A DNA stretch of 64,000 nt from Mallotus nudiflorus (Eukaryota; Streptophyta; Magnoliopsida; Malpighiales; Euphorbiaceae): assembly GCA_947683625.1 (NCBI GenBank), contig CANTUR010000279.1:1892501-1956500 (forward strand), written 5' to 3'. Positions 35,101-46,280 of the stretch are shown here, in pieces. Under the pieces are notes generated by a model, which saw only the letters and a program-made list of their open reading frames with translations, searched no databases and was not told the origin of the DNA. Position numbers and translations under genes: made by a program. The first letter of the stretch is position 1, and each line of letters starts with the position of its first letter.

Positions 35101-35621
35101 TATTTGAAAAGGGGAAAGAACCAATTAGACAACCAATTATATCTGCTGAAAGGGTTCTTGACACCACTGGTGCTGGAGATACTTTCACTGCTGCCTTTGC
35201 TGTGGCTCTGGTGGAGGGCAAGACAAAAGAGGAATGCATGAGATTCGCTGGTATGGCTGGTTATGTTCTTAGTTTTCATACTGTTAATTTACATGCATGC
35301 TAATCTTTTCTTCTTTCGTGTCTGAAAAAAAAAATATATAAATGAATAAAATAAAATGAAAAATGAGCCTTTCGATTCTCTTGGTTCTTTCACAAAACTT
35401 CTTTGGGTGTGCCTGAAGATGATACTGGTAGTTTTTTTCCCCCCCAGTGCCTGTCAACATCGTTCTGAAGGGTAATAATTAGAAAGGGGGAAAAATGATT
35501 TTCTTATGATTCTTGTTAACATTTTACAGCTGCAGCAGCTTCTCTTTGTGTTCAAGTGAAGGGGGCAATTCCTAGCATGCCTGACCGGACATCAGTTCTG
35601 GAGCTTCTTCTGTCTGTTTAA
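29101..35621 (+). CDS. RBSK: Plastid ribokinase (pfkB family), four exons
   Basis: Ribokinase phosphorylates D-ribose to ribose-5-phosphate with ATP. Exons are 29101-29748, 30774-30959, 35055-35250 and 35530-35621, with GT...AG introns, giving 373 codons ending TAA. The first 65 residues are rich in Ser, Thr, Pro and Asn and look like a plastid transit peptide. The kinase starts at VVVGSANADIYVEIDRLP. The pfkB signature 1 AGGKGANQAA is at residues 101-110, the substrate/Mg region SPNESEL near 248-254, and DTTGAGDTF at 314-322 with catalytic Asp320. Similarity to Arabidopsis AT1G17160 is recognised by eye, and length fits that family. ATG at 29101 is the first in frame after the leader. No defects seen. 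Confidence 0.95.
29749..30773 (+). other. Intron 1 of the ribokinase gene
   Basis: 1025 bp, GT at 29749 and AG at 30772-30773, phase 0. The preceding exon ends GTTGCAAAG and the next starts GCTGCAAAG. The open frames within it are incidental. Confidence 0.9.
30960..35054 (+). other. Intron 2 of the ribokinase gene (4.1 kb)
   Basis: Starts GTTAGTATG after ATGAAATG and ends CCTAAATCCAG before GGAGTTAGGCAAGTG, phase 0. It is four times larger than intron 1. It holds a 28-bp near-duplication at 33809 and 33869 and AT-rich stretches, but no recognisable transposon coding sequence. Part may derive from an old insertion. Confidence 0.88.
33809..33896. repeat. 28-bp direct repeat, 60-bp period, in intron 2
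   Basis: ATGAATGCAGTTAATGACTG at 33809 recurs at 33869 with one difference (CCG for CTG) and the shared tail CTCAATAG. Confidence 0.85.
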
Positions 35622-37709
35622 GAACATCCTTCCGATGAAATGCATTTCTGAGCCTTGATTTGTAAGTGGTAATAAGAATGTGTTTCTAGACAGCCAAATG
35701 GAAATAATATTAAGAATGTTGGAAAATGCCTGAACGATTGTTTCTTTTACATTTTTTATAGTGCTGGAATGGAAAGAAAAATTGCATTGTGGCTTTCCTT
35801 CATATCTTCGAAATTTTAACCGTTTTTCATGTGCATAAGCAATTTGTTTATCCTTGTTTGGGAGGAAGAAAGTGATGGAGAGGGATGGGAAAGGGAGGGG
35901 ATATGGGAACTAGCCGTACTATTATTTTACATAGATTGCTTACATCCGAATCTAGGTGTAAGGAAGGGGAAGGAGGGTAATGTTTTTTTTTTTTTTTTCC
36001 TCCAAGTACATCACTGGTTATAAATTAAAAATCTGAAATTACTCTTATCATCTTAAAAGCTCTTTTTTTTTACTCATTCTCATATTGTTTCTTCCTCTTT
36101 CTCTTTTTACTTTAATTGCTAGCAATTATATTACTTAAATTAGAATACAATATATAAGTGCCCGCAATTATATGTAAGTCAGAGGAAAATTATAACAAAT
36201 AAATACCCTAAATAATAATTTATTAAACTAATTACCTTAGTCAAGCCAAACAACTCATTACTAATTTAGGGAAAAATTATAATCAATAAATACGGACTCT
36301 CTCATTACTACTATTATTATTATTATTATTATTATTTAAGTTAATTAAAATAAATATAATTTTATAGAATTGGAGGAATTTATATCTTTTAAATACATAA
36401 ACCCTATAATCTAGTCTTTTTTCCCAACAAAAGAACATAATATAAGTATTACCTCATCTCACTTTTTTCCAAACAATAGTTAAGCAGTATATCTTCCATT
36501 CTTTGACTTTTACTTACCTTTATCATCCATACCCTTTCTTAGTGAATCGCCATCTCACCCCATCTAAAAAGGGTGTTCCTTGAAGAAATTAAGCATGGTG
36601 TGTAAGGTACACAAACAAAAACTTCTAACTTTTAATTGGTCGATTGAATATAGCTTGAGGGACTTAAATCTACTGGATTCTCAAAGTAGTTGTAAGTAAG
36701 CTACATTTAACAATTGAAGATAAAAGTAGAGATTTCATTGAAAAGCCTAGAGAACTAGTTACAAATAAAATCTACATAAACAAGAATATTAATAGAGAAT
36801 TGAAATTAAAAAACAGAAGAAACTCCTTACTAACGACTCTCTTTCATGTAAACCATGTTCTTGGCTAGAAACCACTCCATCTCAACTTTCGTCCTTCAGT
36901 AGCTAATAAACTAATTAATTATTTTTGCTTGGACTAATAAATTTAAGAATCTAATTTAGGTACAAACAAATATATTTTTAAAATTTTTTACAATTCATTA
37001 TATCTGTTGAAATTAAAAATCCAGTTAAATCCTGTTCATGTGGCATATTGAGTTTTTTTTAGTTAATTCCCGTGTTGCGGCATCAAAACTAATTAATTTG
37101 ATTAATTCAAACGTTTAAAAAACGTCAGAAGTAATGTTTTTATTATAATTTATTAAGTTTGACAAATTTATATAATTTTTATTGTATTTATTTTTTTAGC
37201 AATTGATGTATGAAAAATGAATATTTAAATAATGAGAGTTAAAATCAAATGTTTTTAATCAAATAAGTAATTTATAAATAGTATTAATTTTTATATTTGG
37301 TTTATAATATGATAAAATATTTTAAAAATTATTATAACTTAATGTTGAAAAATTAATAGTCCATAGATTAAAATAGTATTACAAAATTTTATTATTAATA
37401 ATATAAAAATTATTTTTAAAAGTTTGTCATTAACAAAATTATTATTTTTTATTTTCAAATCTTATATCTTAACAAAAAATTTAATGTTTATTCATAATCA
37501 TTATAAATGAAAACAGAAGTTTTATTTTTCAAATTATCATTATTGGATCACAATTTAATAGATACAATAAAATGATAAAAATATTTAAATAACAAATAAT
37601 AATTATTATATTTTTGAAAATTGTTAATTTATTTACAAATTACTCGATTGATTAAACAATTTTAGTTTTCATCTCCTATCACTGAATACTTAAATATTCA
37701 TAGGTAAAA
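35622..37709. other. 3' region of the ribokinase gene and intergenic DNA
   Basis: The 3' untranslated region probably ends within the first 200 bases (AATAAT-like signals near 35670-35710), though no clean AATAAA is seen. Beyond it lies AT-rich intergenic DNA with a T-run at 35983-35998, an (ATT)n microsatellite at 36312-36336 and no gene. Confidence 0.45.
36312..36336. repeat. (ATT)n microsatellite
   Basis: Eight ATT units. Confidence 0.9.
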
Positions 37710-38284
37710 GGTTTAAACTGGACTCTCAATTATGGTGCAAAGTTAACATTGAATATTCATTTTTTGATTCACAATACGATTTAAAAAAAAAAAAAAAAAA
37801 TCTAGACTGTATTATTATTTTTTTAAAATTATAATCTATGTCCTACAAATAGGTTAAAAAAAAATTAATTTTAAGAGTTGACTAATAAAAAAAATTATTT
37901 AGACTAACTATTTTAAATACATATCACTTTATCATAAAATCTTTAAAATTTTTTAACAATTTTTAAGCATATACAATAAGCTTTTAAAATTTGAAATATT
38001 ATTTAAAAAAATTCTCAAGGCTTAATTTTTTTTCAAAAAAAATATAAACTTTACAATCAATTGATATATATTTTTAAAAGAATTAATCATTTTTATTCAT
38101 TTGTCCAAACAATTTTTTATTAATCAACTATAAAAATTAATTTTTTGCTTTTAATTTAGAGAATTTTATTGTAAATTGTTTTTAAGAAAATAATATAGTC
38201 TAGTTTTAAAAGAAAAAATCCTATAAGAAAAAAAATAAAAATTCAATGTCAACTTTGAGCTATAATTGAGGGTCCAAATTGACC
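37710..38284. mobile_element. Foldback element 1 (long inverted repeat, 575 bp)
   Basis: The outer ends are inverted copies: GGTTTAAACTGGACTCTCAA at 37710 and, on the minus strand from 38284, GGTCAATTTGGACCCTCAA. Similarity continues inward for nearly 190-200 bases. Matched inner landmarks are CTAGACTGTATTATT against CTAGACTATATTATT and AGTTGACTAATAAAA against AGTTGATTAATAAAA. About 190 bp lie between the arms. No reading frame. A MITE or foldback element of Mutator-like type is plausible. No clear target duplication. Confidence 0.75.
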
Positions 38285-38796
38285 ATATTACATGTATTAG
38301 TTGCAAGGAAAAAAAATATTAAACTAAAAAATAAAATAGCACGTATGAATTTATTAAAATTAATAAGTTATGACTAAATTGTAAAGAATAAGTGCGTTTG
38401 AAATTATTCAAAATTACGAGTTTTGAAGTGGCGTCCAAATGGACCAATTTAGACAATTTTTGTCAATAAATTTTAGTTGAAATTTCAATCGATGTATCAA
38501 ATAGCAAAATAAAATTTAGCTGAAATTCCAATCGGTGTATCAAATAGCAAAATACTAAAAATATTATATATTAATTTGTCAAAATTCAATATATATAAAA
38601 TAAATTATAAGAAACTAAAAGTTGAGGATTCTTTTTACAATTAATAATTTGATCTCCAACCCAAATTTTGTTATAGGACAAGATTCATTCAAGTATTATC
38701 AATGCATAAAGAGATATGTAGGTGCTAATAATAATTTTGGTGTGGCAAATGTAATAACAAGTCTATATTATATATGAAAACTGAGTTATAATATCA
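38285..38796. other. Intergenic DNA with a 43-bp tandem duplication
   Basis: AT-rich. Positions about 38470-38555 hold two copies of a unit of about 43 bp (phrase ATCAAATAGCAAAATA), differing at a few positions. No gene. Confidence 0.55.
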
Positions 38797-38801
38797 ATTT
38801 C

Positions 38802-39013
38802 TGTTGAATAGAATAATTACAAAATTAGTGAGAAGATTGAGGGAGGAAATATTCCTAATTGATTTATGTAAATTAGGAATGATTGATACAAATTAGTGAT
38901 TATTACTATCAAAAATAGATATATGTAAATACTATATATATGTTTGTGTTGTGAAGAAAATATATAAAGAAAAATATTCCTTCAATTCTACTTTAAAATT
39001 CTTATTATTAATA
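38802..39013 (+). repeat. 5' LTR of short copia element
   Basis: Aligns with 45021-45244. The latter carries a short insertion after TGTTGAATAG. The last bases read AATA where the 3' copy has AGCA, two transitions that removed the CA terminus. Confidence 0.9.
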
Positions 39014-39025
39014 TGGTATTAGAGC
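39014..39025 (+). promoter_or_regulatory. Primer-binding site (one transition)
   Basis: TGGTATTAGAGC, one C-to-T from the tRNA-Met site, directly after the LTR. Confidence 0.85.
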
Positions 39026-39055
39026 AGACAATCCTAAGGCTCTAAAACCAAGAAC

Positions 39056-40020
39056 AATGGCAGAATTGACAGACCCAATGGCGATAGAAGAGAAACCTTA
39101 TGTTGCTATTCTAGACGAACTAACAATGAAGATGCAATAAGCATTGACTCAGACCCAGACCCAGACCCAGACCCCCACCGGCTTTGAATCAAAATAACTT
39201 CAGTACCCATATGGGTATCAAATTTGATGGGAAAAACTATGCCCTTTGGTCTCAAGTAATGGAGATGTACATAATGGGCAAAGACAAACTCGGATATATC
39301 CTCAATAATACTCCTCAGTTAGAGTTAAAAGATCTAACTTTCCAGAAGTGGAGGACGGAGAATGCCATTGTAAAAGGATGGCTAATAAACTAAATGGAAC
39401 CATCTCTGATTGGCAACTTCATTCAATATCCAACTGCCAAACAAGTATGGGACTCTACTACTATTACTTTTTTTGATGGATCAGACACTTCCCAGGTGTA
39501 CAAGCTAAAAAGGCAAGTAGTTTGAATGATGCAGGCAAGAGAACCTATTAAATCATACTACAACAATCTCCAAGGATTATGGAGGGAGATAGACTTTTGG
39601 AGACCAAACCTAATGAAGTGTGCTAAGGGTACCCATATCTACAATGCCAATATCCAAGAAGATGGAGTCTATACCTTTCTAGATAAGCTAGATGACCTCT
39701 TAGACAAGGTTCAGAGTGATGTACTGCATATTCGACCATTCCCTACAGTTGAATAAGTTTATGCTAAAGTCCAGAGGGAGGATATTCCGCAAGCTATCAT
39801 ACTAAATGGTACAAAGATAGTACTACCAAGTGTTGCCATCATCTCTAAAAGGTATAAGACTCATCTACGAAGTCTTCAGATGTTCAAGGCTAGATCATCA
39901 CCCATGAAGATGGGTGTACCCACTGTGGGAACCTTAAACATACCCGAGAAACATGCTTCAAACTACATGGGTATCTTGAGTGGTGGTAAGATCTAAAAAA
40001 AAAACGTGAAGTAGATACAA
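39056..40020 (+). pseudogene. Copia gag (decayed)
   Basis: Starts at ATGGCAGAATTGACAGACCC. A hexanucleotide repeat CAGACC (about 39149-39175) encodes a Gln-Thr run. Readable gag motifs are IKFDGKNYALWSQVMEMYI, ENAIVKGWLIN, MEPSLIGNF, VWDSTT and SYYNNLQGLWREIDFWRP, typical of plant copia gag. Stops occur after WLIN and within VVxMMQ. The zinc knuckle near 39910-39970 is hard to read, with only a remnant (THCGNLKHT, then CFKLHG) in another frame. Confidence 0.78.
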
Positions 40021-40119
40021 GTAAGAGTACTAAATAAGTAACACACACCACAGGTCAGGCACCACTTATCGAGTCTCTAATACTGAGCAAGGGTGTCCCG
40101 CTACCACAACCAAGCTTCC

Positions 40120-41470
40120 TAATGGTTCAGGTAACATTGGTTATGGCTTATATTGTTCTAAACAGGGGTCTTCAATTGGTTGGATTATTAGTTCAGGGGA
40201 AACTGACCATATGACTTTTGATAAAAAAGACTTGCTTGTATTTACCTAGCAAAAACGAACATGTATTGCAAATGCCAATGGAGTGACGTATCTGGTTCCT
40301 GGAGCTGATGAAGTTGCATTACCCCCCCTTATTTTCTTTTCCTAACACACTATTAATTCCTTCATTATCAAACAAACTTCTATTTATAGGAAAAGCCACT
40401 TAAGAATTAAATTGTTATGCACTAATGAATCCTACTTTCTTTTTATTTCAGGATATTCTCACGAAGGAGATTATTGGTCATGGTACTAAAAGGGGGGGGG
40501 GGTTATACTACATGGATGACTTTAGCTCTAGCAAAGCTAATGGTGTGTACCAACTGAGCAAAAATAACTAGCAGATCATATTGTGGCATCACATGTTGGG
40601 ACATTCATCCTTAGTTATATGAAGCATTTATTTTTGAGTCTTTTCTCTAGGTTAATTGAGTCCAAGTTTAAGTGTCACACATGTACTCTAACATAAAGTC
40701 ATCATGTTCCATAACCAATTAGCACAAATAAAAGTACTATACCTTTCTCATTAATTCACTCTGATGTTTGGGGACCATCTCCTTGCTCGGATGCTTCAAG
40801 TTCTAAATGGTTTATCACTTTTATTGATGACTGTACACGTATGACTTAGTTATATCTAATGAAACAAAAAATTGAGGTATTTAACATATTCACATCCTTC
40901 CATAGCATGATTAAAACCCAATACTCGACCAAACTATAAATCATTTGCTTGGACAATAAAGGGGAGCATGTTAACCACAACTTTTAATAGTATTTTTAAA
41001 CTTATGGCTTATACCATGAAACCTTATGCTCTCACACACCACATCAAAATGGTGTTACAGAATAGAAGAATAGACATATACTTAAGATAGCTCAAGCTCT
41101 TTTACTTGCGACTCAGGCACTAAAGAGGTACTAAACAGATACAGTTTCTACTGTGATCTATCTTCTAAATAGACTTCCATCCTAAGTTTTAGACTTTTAG
41201 ACTCCCTTTCAGAAACTTACTCGGCATGTACACCTACCTTCAATTTTAATGCTTCCACCCTAAGTATTTGGCTCAATAGCCTATGTTCACCTTCCTAAAA
41301 CCCAATGGACCAAACTTGATCCTTGTGCAGTCCAATGTGTTTTCCTAGGCTATGAAGGTCATAAAAAGGGATATCGATGTTATGATCCTAATACTTAGTG
41401 CCTATACACTACTCTGGATGTCATGTTTCAAGAATCTGACATGTTCTTTATACACTAGGATTCTCATTCT
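40120..41470 (+). pseudogene. Copia protease and integrase (decayed)
   Basis: The protease trace is SSGETDHMTFDKKDL at about 40192. Integrase shows LIHSDVWGPSP, TFIDDCTRMT, ICLDNKGEHVN and HTPHQNGVTE, so the three acidic residues appear retained although stops break the frame. The C-terminal copia motifs VFGSIAYVHLP and VFLGYEGHKKGYRCYDP follow. Confidence 0.78.
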
Positions 41471-41560
41471 TTTCTTCAGGGGGAGAATACAAGTGAAGAA
41501 AAGAACTTGATATCAGAAAACTGGCTAAGTTGGCAATTAGCAGGCTTCGAGTATAATGGG

Positions 41561-41701
41561 GGGATGGGTGGAAACTTAGAATCCAAGCATAATGAGCAGA
41601 CGAGTGGAAACTCTAAATCCTAGCATGATAAGGAGACGGGTGGAAACTCAGAATCTAAGCATGATGAGGGGATGGGTGGAAACTCAGAACATGGTGAAGA
41701 A
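41561..41701 (+). repeat. 36-bp tandem repeat in the integrase-RT linker
   Basis: About four units starting near 41561, 41597, 41633 and 41669, each containing GGGTGGAAACTCAGAATC and AGCATGATGAG. The period is twelve codons, so the frame is preserved. It lies just before the RT domain. Confidence 0.85.
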
Positions 41702-41949
41702 AATAGAGACTCAATGTCCAAGCATATTGGCAAAACCCAAATCGAGCTTGGAAACTCAAAAACACCTCCCTCGGTTATCCAAAATAATTTATCTCTTGAG
41801 AATATTCCTAAGGTGCAATCTCTAAACTCTCTTTTAAATTTAAATTCCTTTATTCATAAGTTACCTTTTAGACATAATCAAGGAAAGCCACCAAACCAAT
41901 ACTCACCCGACCGAGAAAATAAGGAAGGAAGGTACTTTATTGCTTAACA

Positions 41950-42300
41950 TGTATCCACTCAGAGACTTTTAGATCCTTTAAAGGCCTTTGCACATAATCT
42001 CTCAATGGAGTGTGTTCCTCGTAATGTGTAAGAGGCATTAATAGAACCTTGGTGGACTCAAGCCATAAAGGATTAGATGACTGCTCTCTAAAAGAACAGC
42101 ACTTGGACTCTTATTCCACTGCCAAAATGAAACAGAACTATAGGATAAAAATGGGTGTTCTCTATTAAACACAAAAAAGACAGATTGATAGAAAGATACA
42201 AAGCAAGACCTGTGGCAAAAGGGTATACTCAAACTCATGGAATTGACTACCAAAAGACATTCTCCCCGGTTGCAAAGCTGAACACCGTAAGGTTGTTGAT
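41950..42300 (+). pseudogene. Copia RT, N-terminal part
   Basis: Readable motifs include LKAFAHNLSMECVPRN, WVFSIKHKKDR, ERYKARPVAKGYTQTHGIDY and KTFSPVAKLNTVRLL. The frame then meets the solo LTR at 42301. After removal of the LTR and one target copy, the codons continue in frame at 43777. Confidence 0.8.
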
Positions 42301-43771
42301 TGTTGATTGTATGACTATGTTTTGACTTTATTATTTTATTAATAAAAAGGCATTTTTCATTATCATTTTATGTTATGATAATTACTTGAATAGTCAATTC
42401 TTACTAAGGTCATTAAGTATGTGACTTGATAGTAAAACCCTTAGATTAAATATGAGTTCTATTCAAATTATCCCTAATCATAACAATGTATTAAGGCTAG
42501 TATGGTATTGATTGATGATTATGATTTAATAATCATGAATATGAGATATTAAGTCAACTCATAGGTACTTATTTAAGAAATAAAGTGTTGGATTGACCCA
42601 TCATAAGAATACTACATAGATAATTGCCATAAGTAATTCTCATCACAATAATATTAGCTTAGTCCTCTGACATTGAAATCACCATGGATTTCTACATAAC
42701 TATTTTGTATTTTGACACAATTTTACATTATCTTTAATCGAATGATAAAATAGGTTATTGTTGGGTGTGAAATGAGTTATGTGAGGAATGTGAGTGACTA
42801 AGAAGGAATTTGTCCCTCATTTAATATGAGTAAGATATCTATGGGCCCCTTAACAAGATAGATTAAGGAAAATGCATGGGCATGCTAAAGTAAATTGATA
42901 AAGAGTTATCATTCTTAGTCTACTTGAAATCAAGAAATAATATAATTGAATTCTATAAGGATGACATAATCTATGCCTTATATTCAATTAAGATATCATG
43001 TGACAAAAGGACTAGAATATTCACTTCATTTTAGGTTATGTCAGATTATTGACTTCACATGACTTGGGTAGTCATAATGTCTTACTAGAGGCCACTTATG
43101 ACTTGTAGGCCTAAATAGAGATTTAAGGCTCATTGCCAACGTCATGTGAACATGTAAGGTCACACACTTTTAATAAGCCCAAATAAGCTCTGTTAAAATA
43201 AATAAATAAAATATTTATTTATTTAAGGTAAAGTTTATCTTAAATAAATAGAAAACTATTTCTGATTTAATTTTAAATAAAATGAAAATAAGAATAAATG
43301 AGAAATTACCAAAAGGTCGTTTGGGTAAGTGAAACCCTAATTTAAAGGTCTATAAATGTGTTATATTCTCTAGGGTTTTACTTGCTCATTATTTTGCCAC
43401 CAAATTTATTTGTCTCTCTTTTAGAAAATAAAAACACAAAGTTCTTTTCATTCTTGATTTGTGAGAAATCAAGAGAAGGTGCTACCACACAAACATTCAT
43501 TTTCAATCAAGGGTTGTTCGTGTGGACACTTATGGAGGATGGATTCTTTTGGAGACGTCTTAATCTGAACTACCAAATTAAAAGATCAAGGTAGGGTGTC
43601 ACTAGAGTGAACCTCCTCTCTCACTTCCAGAAATCTTGCCTCTTCTGCATTTGTGGTAAGATTTTGAAAACCATAAATTTAATCAATTAATCGAATTGTT
43701 TAAATCTAGGTTTAGTTTTGTGATTAATAATTTAATTTTTTTTGCTGCATATGGAATCACAAAAACCAACA
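42301..43771 (+). repeat. Solo LTR of another copia family (1471 bp)
   Basis: Begins TGTTGATTGTATGAC and ends AAAAACCAACA. Flanking 5-mers are TTGAT (42296-42300) and TTAAT (43772-43776), one transition apart. Dropping the LTR plus one duplication restores the host RT reading frame, which confirms the boundaries. No internal region is present, so it is a solo LTR made by LTR-LTR recombination. The first 440 bp match the antisense LTR at 63115-63564. Confidence 0.9.
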
Positions 43772-43776
43772 TTAAT

Positions 43777-44960
43777 GTCTTTTACTACAAATTTAGATTA
43801 GCACTTTCATCAATTTAATGTAAAAAAGGCATTCTTACACGGAGATCTAAATGAAGAGGTGTATATGGATATTCCACTAGGCTTCACTACTTCACAAGCT
43901 AGATATGTGTGTAAACTACAAAAGGCATTGTATGGTCTAAAGCAGTCCCCATGAGCATACTTTGGTTAGTTCAGCTCTGCAATGAAGAAACATGGGTTCA
44001 AGCATAGTAACTCGGATCATACACTATTTTTAAAGCATTAAGATAGGAGAATAATAGCCTTGATTATATATGTGGATGATATGATCATCACAAGGAATGA
44101 TAAGGAAGAAATCTCAAATCTCTAAAGACACTTGGCATGCAAGTTTAAAATGAAGAATCTTATAGGCTTGAAATACTTCTTGGGCATTGAAGTAGCTCAA
44201 TTGAAATAAGGCATATTCCTTTCCCAAAAGAAATATACTCTTGACTTACTAGTAGAGACTGGAATGCTAGATTGTAAATCAGCAAACACTCATATTGCTT
44301 AGAATGACAAATTGACAGATCAAATGCCAATAGATAAAAACTAGTACCAATGACTGGTAGGAAAGCTGATTTATCTACCTCATACTAGACCAGACATTGC
44401 ATATATGGTAATTTTGGTAAGTTAATTTATGCATAATCTGAGTAAAGATCAATTGAGAGCAGTATTCTAGATTTTGAGGTACTTTAAATCATCACCCATA
44501 AGAGGATTTATGTTCAGAAAGAATAATCACTTTAATATTGATGGATATACAAATGCCAACTGGGCAGGAAGCTTAGATAGAAAGTCAACATAAGGATACT
44601 TCAACTTTGTTGGTGGTAATCTTGTCACGTGGAGAAGTAAGAAATAGAAAGTGGTTACCTTGTCAAGTACAGAAGCCGAGTTTAGAGGTATATCAAAAGG
44701 ATTATGTGAGCTCCTCTGGTTAAAAAGCTTATTGAGTGAGGTTGGCTATCCTCTAGAAGCAGAGATGAACTTATACTATGATAATTGAGCAACTATTCAA
44801 ATTACTCATAATCCAATTTAGCATGATCAGACTAAACATGTGGAAGTGGATAGACACTTTATTAAAAAGAAACTTGAAGCCGAGATAGTCAAATTTCCTT
44901 TTGTAAAATTTTAAGACCAGTTAGCAGTTGTACTAACAAAAGTTGTGTTAAGCCGAGTGT
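43777..44960 (+). pseudogene. Copia RT C-terminal part and RNase H
   Basis: Motifs are FNVKKAFLHGDLNEEVYMD, VCKLQKALYGLKQSP, ALIIYVDDMIITRND, YFLGIEVAQ, RPDIAYMV, then RNase H (YTNANWAGSLDRKST, VVTLSSTEAEFRGIS, LYYDN, KHVEVDRHFIKKKL). Stops are scattered throughout. The segment ends 60 bases before the 3' LTR. Confidence 0.85.
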
Positions 44961-45020
44961 TCTATAATTCACTAAGCAAGTTAGCCATTAATGATATCTA
45001 TACACCAACTTGAGGGGGAG

Positions 45021-45244
45021 TGTTGAATAGTGTGAATAGAATAATTACAAAATTAGGAAGTGAGAATATTGAGGGAGGAAATATTCCTAATTGATTTATG
45101 TAAAATAGGAATGATTAATACAAATTAGTGATTATACTACCAAAAATAGATATATGTAAATACTATATATATGTTTGTATGGTGAAGAAAATATATGAAG
45201 AAAAATATTCCCTCAATTCTACTCTCAAATTCTTATTGCTAGCA
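45021..45244 (+). repeat. 3' LTR of short copia element
   Basis: Preceded by the polypurine tract TGAGGGGGAG (45011-45020) and followed by the target copy ATTTC. Confidence 0.92.
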
Positions 45245-45249
45245 ATTTC

Positions 45250-45769
45250 TCCTTTCTATATGAATGTCTATTTTTTAAGTTATTTATTTCAATTGTGGTA
45301 CTTTTAAATTAATACCAATATTTTATAACTCTTTTTTTTCTGTATTAAATTATTTATTTTCTAACTATGATATTAGTACTTGAATACTAAGTTATATAAG
45401 TTATATAATATAATTGAAAAGCAAATCATAGAATTTTTCTTTATTACATTACTAACTAGTTTTTTTTATTGTATAATAAGTTACATAATATAATTGAAAA
45501 TATTTAAATTACAAAATTCTTTGAAGTTGCATAAATTAAATAATATAATATAATTGAATAGCAAATCATAAATTTTTCTTTATTACATTACTAACTAGAA
45601 AATATGAAACACATAACATTTAAAAGCTAAAAAAACCACGAGACTGGTTTTATTAAAAGGCAAAATCATATGGATCAAAATTGTACTTATCCTGATAATT
45701 AATAAGGAAAATGGTACAACTACATCCTTGACATTTTAAGCTATAGATGTTTTTCGAGGCACAAGGAAA
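45250..45769. other. Intergenic DNA
   Basis: AT-rich, with a direct near-repeat TTATATAATATAATTGAAAAGC / ATTGAATAGCAAATCATA-type phrases around 45406-45435 and 45538-45575. No gene. Confidence 0.45.
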
Positions 45770-46280
45770 GGGTTTAGTTCACTGTTGGTACTATAACTTT
45801 GGGTCATGTTTCACTTTGGTACCAATTTTTCAATTTTTTTTCTTTTCAGTTCCAAAAATTCTATTTTTATTTCAAGTTAAAGTACCTCAAACATATCTAA
45901 TCAAATTTAGTATATATGGCTGTCAGAAGAAGTATATTTTTAGTATATTCACCATGTAATCATCCCATTAAATAGCCTAATCACTTTGTGGGCTCCAGAA
46001 AATAAATTTTGCTAAATTTTTTTTTTATGGGGGCATAAGCAAATTTTGTTTTATGGGGCAACAAGATGATTAAACTATTTAATGAGATGTGTACAAGGTA
46101 AATATACTAAAAATATGTTTATTCAGACTACCACGTATGTTAAATTTGATCGGATATGTTTGAGGTACTTCAACTTGAAATAAAAATAGAATTTTTGGGA
46201 TTGAAAAGAAAAAAATTAAATTTTTGATATCAAAGTGAAATATGGTCCAAAGTTATGATACTAGTAGTGCAACAAACCCC
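45770..46280. mobile_element. Foldback element 2 (long inverted repeat, 511 bp)
   Basis: Two inverted arms of about 214 bp (45770-45983 and 46067-46280) separated by an 83-bp loop. Landmarks shared by the arms are ATAACTTTGG, TTTCACTTTG, CCAAAAATTCTATTTTTATT, CCTCAAACATATC and TTTTTAGTATATT. The transcript would fold into a long hairpin. No coding capacity. Probably a MITE-like foldback element. The flanks CACAAGGAAA and ATAGGAAAA give at best a weak target duplication. Confidence 0.85.

Larger units (their letters stand above)
38802..45244 (+). mobile_element. Short-LTR Ty1/copia element with nested solo LTR
   Basis: LTRs of about 212 bp (38802-39013) and 224 bp (45021-45244), both starting TGTTGAATAG. 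A perfect 5-bp target duplication ATTTC flanks the element (38797-38801 and 45245-45249). A tRNA-Met-like primer site, gag, protease, integrase, RT and RNase H follow in copia order. A 1471-bp solo LTR with its own target duplication splits RT at 42301. Excluding that, the element is about 4.97 kb, normal for a small copia. Many stops show it is inactive. Confidence 0.93.

Noticed and set aside
43358..43594. 78-codon frame in the solo LTR
   Set aside because: No family match; sits inside a confirmed LTR and is interrupted in relation to the family.
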